Notes under the pieces: generated by a model
What the model saw: the letters and a program-made list of their open reading frames with translations, nothing else
Database searches by the model: none
What the model was told of the DNA's origin: nothing
Made by a program: the position numbers and the translations under genes
Shown: positions 24,184 through 33,573 of the stretch, piece after piece
Layout: every line of letters begins with the position of its first letter
Numbering within the stretch: position 1 is the stretch's first letter
DNA from: SZUA-365 sp049663345
GTDB lineage: Bacteria > Bacteroidota > Ignavibacteria > SZUA-365
Assembly: GCA_049663345.1 (NCBI GenBank)
Contig: JBATDG010000062.1
Span: 1 to 34,075, forward strand
Reading direction: 5' to 3'
DNA length: 34,075 bases

Positions 24184-27100
24184 TCATTCCTTGCGCAGCA
24201 GGTCAACTCGTTCGGCCACTACATTCAGGACTTCATATTCCTTCACCACTTTCCCATAGATGATGAAAGGCCCCGTACTGCGCAGCAGGTGCGCGTATTC
24301 GTCGAAACAGCGGGGGAACAGCACCACATCGATACGTCCGACCGCATCGTCCAGATTGATGAAAATCATACGCTCGCCTTTTTTCGTGCGCGTGAGTTTT
24401 GCCGCGATCATCCAACCGCCCACATGGACCCGACGGCCCACATATCGTTCTAGATCGGGAGCCTTGATCGTATGCCGCAGCTCGTTTCCGAAGTGTTCCA
24501 ACACATGAGTCGAGACCGTATATGTAAAAGTCTCAAGTTCGATCTGCGTTATCTGTTCGGCGGTGTAGGGGCGAAGGAGCTCCAGTTCCTCTTCGAAAGT
24601 CTCAAATGAGAACTGCAGTGCCGGCTCAGCGACGTTCCGTTTATTTCTGTTGAAATGCAGCTTGGACTTGACCAACATCGCCGGCCGCTCCTCTCCGAAA
24701 CAGTCGCAGGCACCGCAGCGCACCAGAATAGTGGTATCCTCGGCGGTTGTTCCTGCCCGCTGAAGGAAATCCTCATAATCACGGTACTTACCATTCTCCC
24801 TGCGCTCGCGGAGGAGCGGCAGCCGCGATCGATCCCCGAGTTCCTTGATATGGAGGAAGCCGAGTTGTATCGTTCGGTCATCGGGACAAAAATGCAATTC
24901 ATCACTGGCGTTCACGTTTGGCAGCAGAATCCGCAAGCCGAGTCGCCGCGCTTCCTGGATATACACTTCCGGCCGATAGTACCCACCCTGATTGTTGAGG
25001 ACGCTGCAAAGGAAAAGTGCCGGGTAATGCGCTTTGAGAAAAGCCTCCTGGAATGAGAGCACCGCATACGAAGCCGAGTGCGCCTTGCAAAAGCTGTAGC
25101 CGGCGAACGATTCCATCTGCCGCCATATTTCCGCGACGACTTCATCGGCGATTCCCTGCCTGCGACAGCCGTCGAAAAACGTGTTCTGCAGGGCGTGCAT
25201 GGCATCCCGGGACCGCATCTTTCCAGACATCGCCCTGCGCAGAAGGTCGGCCTCGCCCAGGCTCAATTTTCCGATAAAATGCGCCACCTTGATGACATCT
25301 TCCTGGTACACCATCACGCCGTAGGTTGTGCGGAGGATTTCCTCCATCATCGGGTGCGGCGGATTGATTTTCGAAGGATCGTGATAGCGTTCAATAAACG
25401 CCTGCATCATTCCTGATTGCGCGACCCCCGGTCGAATTATCGAACTGGCAGCCGTGAGCATTTCGAAGGTATCAGTACGCAGCTTTTTCAATAATTGAAT
25501 CATTGCCGGCGATTCCACATAGAAGCAGCCAACCGTCTCCCCTTTTCGCATGATTTCACGAGTCTTGGGATCGCTGCAGGCGTTCTTGTACTCAATGACC
25601 GGGGGAAGCTTGCCAGTGCGCTGGCGGACCTCCTGCATGGTATCATCGAAGGTGCCGAGCCCTCGCGTCGAGAGAATGTCAAGCTTCTCGAGACGCCAAT
25701 CCTCCAGCGAATACATATCCTGCTGAGTGATGCGCACTCCTTTCGGAGCGAGCTGCGTTGCGGTGTAGCGCGTCATTAGTTGGGGAGCGAGGATGACTCC
25801 GCCGGAATGGATACCGTAGTGATTCGGAAATTCGAGAATGGCGTGGGCGGCTCGCGACCAATCTTTCCCGTATCGGGTATTGAGTACCGGTCCCATATGC
25901 CGCCGGACGGGACTGTTTGGATCCATCAAATCGCGTACCGACCCGTAGCCCGGAAGCAGGGATGTAAGCTGCTTGATCTCCGCGCTGCTGTAGCCGAGGA
26001 CCTTTCCCACCTCACGCAGAGCACCGCGAGGATTGAATGTAGAAATGGTACAAATCATTGCCGTAGAATCGCGTCCATATTTCGCGAGGACGTAGTCTAT
26101 GATTTCATCCCTGTTACGCCACGAAAAATCAATATCAAAATCCGGAGGCGATCGCCGTTCCGGATTAAGAAACCGCTCGAAGAAGAGGTCAAGTTCGATC
26201 GGATCCACATTTGTGATCTGGAGACAATAGGCGACGATGCTGTTCGCTCCAGATCCGCGCCCAACGTACGGATACGACCGTTGCTTGGCGTAGCGGACAA
26301 GATCCCAGGCCACCAGAAAATAGTCGATGAATCCGAGCGACTCGATGATCCGCAGTTCCTTCTCGATTCTCTCCCGAGCCTCGCGCTGATTTCGCGGGTA
26401 TCGATAGCGGCAGCCGTCTTCGGTCAGAGCGCGGAGCCGCTGACTTTTTGAGGCGTCGGGAATGTCCCGGTACTTGGTGAACTTGCTCTGCTCAAGATCG
26501 AAATTGACATTGCAGGCGGCAATGATTTCATCACGCGCGGTCAGTGCTTCGGGTATATGGCGGAACCACGCGCGAAATTCATTTTCGCCTATGAACCAAT
26601 TCAACGGGGAGGCAAGTACTGCCGGATCAAGCGTACCAAGAGTGCTGTTGGTAGCGATAGCGCGGAGGATGCTGTGCAGCTGGCGTCCTTCCGGGACACC
26701 ACAATACACATCGTTCGTCGCAACCGTGGGCAGATGAAGATCGTGAGCTGTGTCGAGCAATCCCGGCCAGCGTCCCTCGTTTGATTTACTGAGCTCGATG
26801 TAGCTGGGAAATTGGGCTTGTCCGCCGAGTTGCCTGTGGAGGTCGATATCCGCCGAGAGGAGAATCACCTGATCACTGCAATGACGCAGGAGAAGTTCAG
26901 CCAGAAACGCACTACCGCCAGCCGCATCATCGAGCGGGTATTCAGCGTCGCGGCGTAGTTCATCCGAGATCACGACTCTTGCGGCGGGATGGTGGATGGC
27001 GAGCTCGGTAAGAGCCGTACAGATTTCTGCGTAGCCGTCCCAACTGCGCGCAAGCAATACAGCACGAGAAGACCCGGCGAGGAACTCAGCACCAGGAATT

Positions 27101-27273
27101 GGTTTTATTCCCGCGGAAATGCAGCGGGTGTAAAACTCCATGATCCCGCTCACGTTGTTCGTATCCGTCAGCGCGAGCGCAGAGTACCCGGCCTTTCCCG
27201 CAAGTTCGATGATTCGCTCGATCGAAAGTGTTCCTGCGAGGAAGGAATAATTGCTGTGAAGATGTAGATGCAC
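24184..27273 (-). CDS. dnaE: DnaE-type DNA polymerase III alpha subunit, short form
   Basis: A 1029-residue C-family polymerase. An N-terminal PHP domain (HLHLHSNYS, LALTD, then THD/ND-type motifs to about residue 205) precedes the polymerase core. PPDFDIDF (376-383) contains the catalytic aspartates, and KLDIL with TRGLGTFDD supplies the third region. Helix-hairpin-helix and OB-fold modules follow, with GGWMIAAKLTRTKKGERMIF near residue 950. It is shorter than replicative DnaE1 (about 1150) and lacks its tau-binding tail, so a DnaE2/ImuC-like or auxiliary role is possible, but imuA and imuB are absent here. The start is GTG, with no clear ribosome-binding site and a hairpin plus T-run directly before it. 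The polymerase call is firm; the subclass is not. Confidence 0.88.
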   Translation of the reverse strand: MHLHLHSNYSFLAGTLSIERIIELAGKAGYSALALTDTNNVSGIMEFYTRCISAGIKPIPGAEFLAGSSRAVLLARSWDGYAEICTALTELAIHHPAARVVISDELRRDAEYPLDDAAGGSAFLAELLLRHCSDQVILLSADIDLHRQLGGQAQFPSYIELSKSNEGRWPGLLDTAHDLHLPTVATNDVYCGVPEGRQLHSILRAIATNSTLGTLDPAVLASPLNWFIGENEFRAWFRHIPEALTARDEIIAACNVNFDLEQSKFTKYRDIPDASKSQRLRALTEDGCRYRYPRNQREARERIEKELRIIESLGFIDYFLVAWDLVRYAKQRSYPYVGRGSGANSIVAYCLQITNVDPIELDLFFERFLNPERRSPPDFDIDFSWRNRDEIIDYVLAKYGRDSTAMICTISTFNPRGALREVGKVLGYSSAEIKQLTSLLPGYGSVRDLMDPNSPVRRHMGPVLNTRYGKDWSRAAHAILEFPNHYGIHSGGVILAPQLMTRYTATQLAPKGVRITQQDMYSLEDWRLEKLDILSTRGLGTFDDTMQEVRQRTGKLPPVIEYKNACSDPKTREIMRKGETVGCFYVESPAMIQLLKKLRTDTFEMLTAASSIIRPGVAQSGMMQAFIERYHDPSKINPPHPMMEEILRTTYGVMVYQEDVIKVAHFIGKLSLGEADLLRRAMSGKMRSRDAMHALQNTFFDGCRRQGIADEVVAEIWRQMESFAGYSFCKAHSASYAVLSFQEAFLKAHYPALFLCSVLNNQGGYYRPEVYIQEARRLGLRILLPNVNASDELHFCPDDRTIQLGFLHIKELGDRSRLPLLRERRENGKYRDYEDFLQRAGTTAEDTTILVRCGACDCFGEERPAMLVKSKLHFNRNKRNVAEPALQFSFETFEEELELLRPYTAEQITQIELETFTYTVSTHVLEHFGNELRHTIKAPDLERYVGRRVHVGGWMIAAKLTRTKKGERMIFINLDDAVGRIDVVLFPRCFDEYAHLLRSTGPFIIYGKVVKEYEVLNVVAERVDLLRKE

Positions 27274-27281
27274 GGTAGTAA

Positions 27282-27358
27282 AAAGCCGCAGGGAAATCAG
27301 CGCATGAGAAAGCAGCAGACGCTGTCCCGGGAAGCACCTCCCGGCGTGCGGCGGCTTT
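27282..27358 (-). terminator. Branched hairpin with T-run between porU2-like gene and dnaE
   Basis: On the minus strand AAAGCCGC (27351-27358) can pair with GCGGCTTT (27282-27289), enclosing a second stem CCGGGA/TCCCGG (27327-27332, 27339-27344), and is followed by a T-run (rc of 27281-27284) eight bases before the dnaE GTG. It could terminate the upstream transcript or attenuate dnaE. The large loop lowers confidence. Confidence 0.5.
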
Positions 27359-27359
27359 G

Positions 27360-30300
27360 TCAGCGCATCACTGCCATTCGGCCTATATTCTCAAATGTTT
27401 CGTCAGTGAATTTTGCAATGATCTTGTAGAAATAGACTCCGTTGGCCAACTCATCGCCGTCCTCGTCCCGGCCATCCCATTTCAGAGAGTTATAGCCGAC
27501 GCGCATGGACGATGCCGGATAGGAAATCTTCCGAATGAGTCGCCCCGCGACCGTGTAAACTTTCACCTCCAATTCCTGAGGCGGCTCCATACCGGTCATC
27601 AGGAAGGTAAATGAAGTCTCACCCTGGAAGGGATTCGGATAATTATACATTTCGGCGATGCGGCTCTGAGTACTCACACGAAGACGCACCTCCGTAACTT
27701 CGTCGTACACCGGGGTTTTCTTCGCGTCCTCAGCGTTGAATCCGAAGTAATAGATTCCGTCCTTCAATGTCGGCTGGAAACGCAGTGTGGCGGGTTGGCT
27801 GCTCGTGCCCGGCGTCATCGTGAACCCGATGCTGTCGAGGTCCATCACGTCGCCGTCGAGTGTGATTGTGAAATTATCCTTACTCGTAACCGGCACTGGA
27901 TTGTTGCTATGCAGCGTAAGCACGATTTCAGGATTGTACCGAATGTAATCATCGTCGATCGGCACAAAGCTATCGAAGGTCACGTCAAGCTGTGGACGAC
28001 TGGTATCGGGCTTGACAAATACCGAAGTGACAAACGCGTTATTGTCCTCGTATTGTTCGAGAATTACATCATCGCGATCTACGCGGACAAACACCTGATA
28101 AGGACCGCTAAGGAAATCCGTGTTGATCGTTGCGGTAGTGTCGAACCATGCGCCTGAGCCCAGGCCAGCCACCGTGAACTGGCCTGCTGGTCTCGGAATA
28201 TTATCGCTGCCTACCACTTCTATCTGAACAGGGAAAGGAGCTGCGTCGCCTTCTCCCGCATTGACAATGCCGATCTGTATCTCAGCAGGCACACCCTGCT
28301 GCACACTGTCCTGCAGAGCCGCAACCGACTGATAATTGAGCGCCAGCTCAGGCACCTGGGTGTTTGAAACAGACCAGGCCTTAAGTTTCGCTTCGCGCGG
28401 GTCGCCGCCTTGAGGATAAAACTCAGCCTGCAAACGGATGTAGGGATATTTAGCTGCATCAATTGAGGACAAGTCCGCCTGTGCGACGTTGCCCGCCTCA
28501 AGAACCAGTTCCTCCTGCATATTCCGGCGAACTCCGAAGACCGAAAGACGTATATCGCTGATCCCGACGCCGCTGCGCTCGAGCTGAGCTGAATTCCAAT
28601 GAACTGCTGGACCAATGAGCGGTGAAATCACTTGCCCTGTATCCGGAGCGACGTAGAATACCGTATCGATAACAGCGGGTGTCCTGGAGGCTTCCGAGAA
28701 ATACGCCTCGGGCATCGTCCCGATCGGAGCCCCGCGTCTTCCGATGAAGCACCAACTGGGACGCGAGGCCTTCGAACGAACTGAATCAATATATTTAGAA
28801 CCCAATGCCCTGATCTGATCTGCGAAGATATTACTACCGTTTCTGGGTTCATTCCCTGTAGCGACCATGAATATTTCTCCGAAAGTGACCTCTTCAGCCC
28901 ATTTTCGAATTGAGTCGCGGTCATCAGCAAGATCATAGTTATTAAATATTTTTGCTTTCTTTAGTGTGAGTGTCGCACTATCCAAGATTGCTATACCGTA
29001 CCCAAAAACCAGAGATGAATTCAGCTGATTCACACCATCAATGTTAATATGAACACCATTTCCCAACGAATAATTCGAGCTGAGCAATTCTACACGGCGT
29101 CCCGGTGGGAAACCGATTGCACTATCATCCCACCGAATAAAATCGAAAGCAGATGCAAGGAACTCCAGAGAGTCAGCCTGTACGAAATCGGAAGGTACGT
29201 CAGTATTGCGTCGGGCATAGGGACCGACGAAATCCTGCCCGGCTACATCAATCTTCACTCGCCAATAGCGCTTCTCACCTGCAGGGAATAACGCAGGGAC
29301 ATTACCCGGACTCATTGTTTTTCCGTATGGGAGATTGGCTTTTGTCGGCGAAAGGAAATTTGCCGTGCGATCGCTCTCTAACGTGAGTGTGGAAACAGGC
29401 CCGGGATCGAACGTCGGATTCAAAATGGTAACATCGGATCCGCGGGAGGATACTGTCCCCAATCGATCGTTCGACACCATGAGGAAGGTGCTGAAAATCT
29501 TGTAGTCCAAAGTCGCAAGATTATCATTCTCGAAAATTTCGGCAAGCTTGCCATCCGGGTCGAGCGTAACACGAAGCAGACCGCTTCCTGCTTCCTTTGT
29601 CATCGGGAAGCGATAGTTGAGAGTGTCGTACAGCGCTGGCAATGCCACTGTCAGCCGGAAGGTAGTGGTGTTGACTCCGTTCTGAAGGTTTTCCACCAGA
29701 ATATCAAGAGAATCCGGAGTCTGGAGTCCGTAATTTCCGACAACGATCATGAAAGAAACCGAATCCATAATGTCAGTAATGATTTCTGTTTCCGCACGGA
29801 GCCAAGAGTCTCTCACGATAGGGTTCGGCTGCTTCGGAAGATCCAGCGCCACGATGGGATCGCCGATAAGAAGGTTTGTCTGAATTGAGATCCGGTTTAC
29901 CGGGTTCCAGGTGCCAAGGCGGAGGCGGGTTTTCATGTGTGCTTCCCCGATGCTCCCGGATCTTTCCGTGATGAGGGCTCCGTAGAAAAGACCTGGAAGT
30001 ACCGTAGCGGTAAAATCGAAGCCAGCTGCGGAGTTCCCGACATAGGCGATCGCATGGCTCTGATCACCGGTAACAAATATTTCAGAGAACGAACTGTAAT
30101 CAGGTTCTGCATAGCGGCCAGTGGAGCAGCCGAAATCTGTTACGAGTGATGCTCGGCCTTCGCTGTTCGAAAGCTGGTCGGCCTGGGAGATCGAATTATC
30201 CCAGGTTTGCGTGCCGCTGTGTCCAACGTAACAGATGAAGACGCCGCCTTCGGAGATGCGGGCACGAACATCCTGCAATTGCATCGGACCGAAATCTGTC

Positions 30301-32663
30301 TGCGGCTCGAGCGTTTTGTAGAAATGCGCCACTCTTGCGGAGAATTCGGGCTGCAGATCGATATCCGTGATCAGACGGTCATTCACGGATTTATATCTAC
30401 CAAGTTCAGCTTCCCCTCCTGAAAGGTTGCCGCCGCTAAAATGGATCGTCGATTTGTTCCAGAGCGTCGGCAGCTGTTCGCGATAATTGCGGTGCCTATC
30501 AAGGTACTGACTAACCCATCGCTCCTCGCGCGCCGGAAGGCGGCCTACCTGCAATTGCGGCACAGACGAAAGACTGTCGAAGGCAACAAACCAGGTATCA
30601 CTGACCGGATTTCCGTAAGACGGAACTATGTTCGGCGTGTATGAAGCTTTGTAGTTGTAATTGGCGTCGCCGATAAGAAAAAGGAATTTCAGTGAATCTG
30701 TGTTCCAATTGTAATACGCATCGAACACCAGCAGTTTGATCGCTTCCGGCTGGAACATGCCGTAGCTGTAGATGTCGTAAATATCCTCGACATCCACAAC
30801 ACGAGTACTTACGCCGTAGCTACTTTCGATGAAGTTTGCGTATTCACTGCTCGCACTGTGAAATACACGAGCGGTCACGATCAGGTGATTCGCCTCCTCA
30901 ATATTCAACGGAGTCAGCGTCCGGGACTCGCCTTTCACTGCAACGGGAATGCTATCGGCATTCCATACGTAAAGGACGTCGCCGGGTTGAAAAGAATCGG
31001 CAAGGTACACTGTGTAAGGAGCGGAACCGGAAGCAGCCGCAGCAGGAATGAGAGCAGAACTACCGTCGCGAACTCGTAGGACAAAGGGATTCGAAGTTTG
31101 GACGCCCTGCAGTTTTAGGGTTTTTAGACCTGGAGAGAATACGCTGTCAACGCGGAAAATATGAGACGGTCCATTCACCGCAAGGAGACGTGGGTACTCT
31201 ATTTCGAGCCAATCCACACGAAGACTGCTTGATGCTGTGCTGATATTCCAGCTCGTTATTCCAAGAATATTATCGGCTCCGATCAACAGATCCGAGGCAC
31301 TTTCAGTCCCATAAAGCAGCGCCTGTTCGTCATGATTAAAAATGACAGAATCTAGCAGAGTTCCGTCGTTGAGGCGCATGCTCACCGAATGATTGGGCAA
31401 CGCCTGACGGTCGCCGAACCAGCTTACCAGTTTGAACCAGAAGCGGGCATCCGCGCCGGGATATACATCCGAGACCTGGAATCTGGGCTTGTAAGTCATA
31501 GGAGCTGATCCCGGCTCCAGCGTCATGATACCCATGCACCAGGTATCTTCCGATGTCCAGTCCGGCATCTGTGCCCGCACCAGATCAGTCGTATGCGGCA
31601 GAAGGAAACTGCTCGGATCGGATTCGATATGCATGGTCTCGTACGTCCAGGTGAGTGTATCAGCCGGGAGGGGCGTGACTGGCGGACGCACCTCGGCGCG
31701 CGTGGCGCCGTCAAGACTGAAGTTCAGCCAGTAGGCTGTTGAATCGGTGTAGATGCTCAGATACTGCGGATACGGATCGTCTATCGAAGCGGCAAGATGG
31801 CGGTAGCCCCCCTCGTCATAATTGCGCGTCCCGTTGAATACGAAATAATCACCGTCATCGAAACGGCCGTCATCCATGCCGGAGGCGTACATTGGCACCG
31901 GTACGCCTTTGCGGTAAAGCTGGACACGGGCAGGATCGATCTGCGCGGGATTCTTTCCGGCATCCCGCAGCCAGTCGGCCGTGATCTTGTATAGACCATC
32001 CTGGCGGACAAAAAACTTGACCATCGGAGAACTGAAATCTATCCATGCCTGCGAAGTGTCAACGTTTTTACTTCGGGAAGTGAAGGGCATGCTGATGTAT
32101 GGCGGTTTTCCCTCTGCTGCTAAGGTCCTGGCGAATCCATCGGCAGGAACCCGTGCGATCGTATATTCCTCGACCCATCTCGTCTGCTGCGTCGCAGCAT
32201 CCCAGAGCAGGAGCGGCAATTCCACTTCGAGCATCGGCTTGCGAGCTTCGTATACAACACGCTGCGCGAGTACCTCCACTCCCCTGCCGATTGCGGGATC
32301 GTTTACCGCGCCGTCATACGGCACGATGCGCGATATGACTGATGAATCGTCTCCCAGGCTGATATGCATGAGATAGAATGGAGTGGCATCCACCGGAGGC
32401 GACAATTGCGAGGACTGAACCACAACGTCAAAGGGCGCTCCGCCTTCGAAAGGAATGCGCAAAATCCGACGCGGGATGCGCAGTTCCCGCGGCTGTACGG
32501 GATTCACTTCGTTGATATAAAACACCTGTCTCCCGTCGATGGTCCGCACTCCGTAATGATACGCATCGTTGCGTACTTGCTCGACGGATTGCGCCTGGAG
32601 AGACATGGATGAAATCAAAAAGATAAAAAGGATGTGCGCGGGATGAATGCGGCGCTTGGTCAT
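27360..32663 (-). CDS. porU2: C25 gingipain-family protein, T9SS sortase PorU2-like
   Basis: A 1767-residue exported protein with a signal peptide (about 1-25). The C25 peptidase domain lies near residues 600-950, with catalytic His815 in YVGHSG and Cys846 in FGCSTG, both intact, 31 residues apart as in gingipains. N-terminal beta domains come first. After the peptidase come CARDB-like Ig modules (around 975-1080 and 1470-1580) and a C-terminal T9SS/FlgD-like sorting domain (YNYPNPFQG, then GVYFYKI). PorU, the founding member, removes sorting domains from T9SS cargo and joins the cargo to anionic LPS. This protein is longer than PorU (about 1160), resembling the larger PorU2 group. AGGGGA stands before the ATG. 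Other T9SS genes are not next to it. Whether it is the sortase or a secreted protease is inferred from domain order only. Confidence 0.82.
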   Translation of the reverse strand: MTKRRIHPAHILFIFLISSMSLQAQSVEQVRNDAYHYGVRTIDGRQVFYINEVNPVQPRELRIPRRILRIPFEGGAPFDVVVQSSQLSPPVDATPFYLMHISLGDDSSVISRIVPYDGAVNDPAIGRGVEVLAQRVVYEARKPMLEVELPLLLWDAATQQTRWVEEYTIARVPADGFARTLAAEGKPPYISMPFTSRSKNVDTSQAWIDFSSPMVKFFVRQDGLYKITADWLRDAGKNPAQIDPARVQLYRKGVPVPMYASGMDDGRFDDGDYFVFNGTRNYDEGGYRHLAASIDDPYPQYLSIYTDSTAYWLNFSLDGATRAEVRPPVTPLPADTLTWTYETMHIESDPSSFLLPHTTDLVRAQMPDWTSEDTWCMGIMTLEPGSAPMTYKPRFQVSDVYPGADARFWFKLVSWFGDRQALPNHSVSMRLNDGTLLDSVIFNHDEQALLYGTESASDLLIGADNILGITSWNISTASSSLRVDWLEIEYPRLLAVNGPSHIFRVDSVFSPGLKTLKLQGVQTSNPFVLRVRDGSSALIPAAAASGSAPYTVYLADSFQPGDVLYVWNADSIPVAVKGESRTLTPLNIEEANHLIVTARVFHSASSEYANFIESSYGVSTRVVDVEDIYDIYSYGMFQPEAIKLLVFDAYYNWNTDSLKFLFLIGDANYNYKASYTPNIVPSYGNPVSDTWFVAFDSLSSVPQLQVGRLPAREERWVSQYLDRHRNYREQLPTLWNKSTIHFSGGNLSGGEAELGRYKSVNDRLITDIDLQPEFSARVAHFYKTLEPQTDFGPMQLQDVRARISEGGVFICYVGHSGTQTWDNSISQADQLSNSEGRASLVTDFGCSTGRYAEPDYSSFSEIFVTGDQSHAIAYVGNSAAGFDFTATVLPGLFYGALITERSGSIGEAHMKTRLRLGTWNPVNRISIQTNLLIGDPIVALDLPKQPNPIVRDSWLRAETEIITDIMDSVSFMIVVGNYGLQTPDSLDILVENLQNGVNTTTFRLTVALPALYDTLNYRFPMTKEAGSGLLRVTLDPDGKLAEIFENDNLATLDYKIFSTFLMVSNDRLGTVSSRGSDVTILNPTFDPGPVSTLTLESDRTANFLSPTKANLPYGKTMSPGNVPALFPAGEKRYWRVKIDVAGQDFVGPYARRNTDVPSDFVQADSLEFLASAFDFIRWDDSAIGFPPGRRVELLSSNYSLGNGVHINIDGVNQLNSSLVFGYGIAILDSATLTLKKAKIFNNYDLADDRDSIRKWAEEVTFGEIFMVATGNEPRNGSNIFADQIRALGSKYIDSVRSKASRPSWCFIGRRGAPIGTMPEAYFSEASRTPAVIDTVFYVAPDTGQVISPLIGPAVHWNSAQLERSGVGISDIRLSVFGVRRNMQEELVLEAGNVAQADLSSIDAAKYPYIRLQAEFYPQGGDPREAKLKAWSVSNTQVPELALNYQSVAALQDSVQQGVPAEIQIGIVNAGEGDAAPFPVQIEVVGSDNIPRPAGQFTVAGLGSGAWFDTTATINTDFLSGPYQVFVRVDRDDVILEQYEDNNAFVTSVFVKPDTSRPQLDVTFDSFVPIDDDYIRYNPEIVLTLHSNNPVPVTSKDNFTITLDGDVMDLDSIGFTMTPGTSSQPATLRFQPTLKDGIYYFGFNAEDAKKTPVYDEVTEVRLRVSTQSRIAEMYNYPNPFQGETSFTFLMTGMEPPQELEVKVYTVAGRLIRKISYPASSMRVGYNSLKWDGRDEDGDELANGVYFYKIIAKFTDETFENIGRMAVMR

Positions 32664-32821
32664 ACGTATCCCCTGGCTTCGTAATCTTCGTTCAATGTCA
32701 GGCAGCGATGCCGCAACAGTTCCGGCATGTGTCCATTCCTTTCGTGGATTGAATGGGAAAAATAAGAAGAATTGTCTTGGGTCGCCAGTAAATCGGTCAT
32801 TTTTACATATTAGGATTTGCG

Positions 32822-33469
32822 CTACTCCATTCCTTCAAATTCCCCGCTCTCCACTTCGAACTGGAAGCAGCCCCCGATATCACGCAGAAGCAGCATGACG
32901 CGGCCAACAATATGGAATTCATCTTCCGCTGTCACCTCCATCGGCTTGTAGGCCGGATTGGCTGGATTCAACCGAATCTTTTTGTTGCGGTATTCATATT
33001 TTTTCACTGTCAGACCACCGTTGAGATACGCGATGACTGTATCCCCGGTCTTGGCATGCTGCTGCTGCTTGACCAGCACAACATCCCCTGGAAGCATGCC
33101 CGCGTCACGCATACTGTAGCCTTCCACCCGCAGCGCGACGGGATTGTCAAACGGTACGATATTCCTGTCCACACGGATATACTCGATGGCCGTATCCTGC
33201 GCCCAAGCCGGGGGACCCGCATTCACATCCCCTACCAAGGGCACGCGGCGGTAATCGCTCGTCAACAACCGGATACCCCGACTGATGCCTGGTGTGATTT
33301 CTATAAAACCGATCTTTGCCAGCCCTTTGAGTACGATTTCTACCGATCGCTTCCACAGACCCGTCGCCGCGGCAATTTCGTCCATACTTGGAGCGCGTCC
33401 GTTACGCTCGAAATACTGCTCAAGGAATCGCGCGACTTTTCGCCGATTGTCTGTCCATTGCTTACTCAC
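32822..33469 (-). CDS. lexA: LexA-family repressor
   Basis: A 215-residue SOS-type repressor. The N-terminal winged helix spans about residues 1-70 (SMDEIAAATGLWKRSVEIVLKGLAK). The self-cleavage site is Ala84-Gly85 in VNAG. The catalytic Ser119 (EGYSMRDAG) and Lys156 (GGLTVKK) of the peptidase S24 domain are both present, so RecA-stimulated autocleavage is expected. The start is GTG (33469), supported by AGGAGG in the gene direction eight bases upstream. It is the first of four minus-strand genes (lexA, porU2-like, dnaE, kinase), but gaps of 158, 86 and 157 bases argue against one tight operon. The helix-turn-helix differs from the usual S-R-A-I LexA recognition helix, so its operator may differ as well. 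Confidence 0.92.
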   Translation of the reverse strand: MSKQWTDNRRKVARFLEQYFERNGRAPSMDEIAAATGLWKRSVEIVLKGLAKIGFIEITPGISRGIRLLTSDYRRVPLVGDVNAGPPAWAQDTAIEYIRVDRNIVPFDNPVALRVEGYSMRDAGMLPGDVVLVKQQQHAKTGDTVIAYLNGGLTVKKYEYRNKKIRLNPANPAYKPMEVTAEDEFHIVGRVMLLLRDIGGCFQFEVESGEFEGME

Positions 33470-33480
33470 TGCGACCTCCT

Positions 33481-33530
33481 ATGTATACAAATGTCTAACT
33501 CATTCTAGCATTTTCAAAAACAAGATGCAA
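33481..33530 (-). promoter_or_regulatory. Candidate lexA promoter and operator
   Basis: On the minus strand TTGCAT (33525-33530) and TAGAAT (33502-33507) are separated by 17 bases. Downstream, at 33481-33500, ATGTATACAA is followed by ATGTCTAACT, a ten-base direct repeat of ATGTMTA that also contains the palindrome TGTATACA. It lies between the predicted start site and the lexA ribosome-binding site, a fitting place for autorepression. Confidence 0.45.
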
Positions 33531-33573
33531 GCAGCAGGCAGAGGAGCTGGCGAATTTTTCGTATTTTTTCGTC

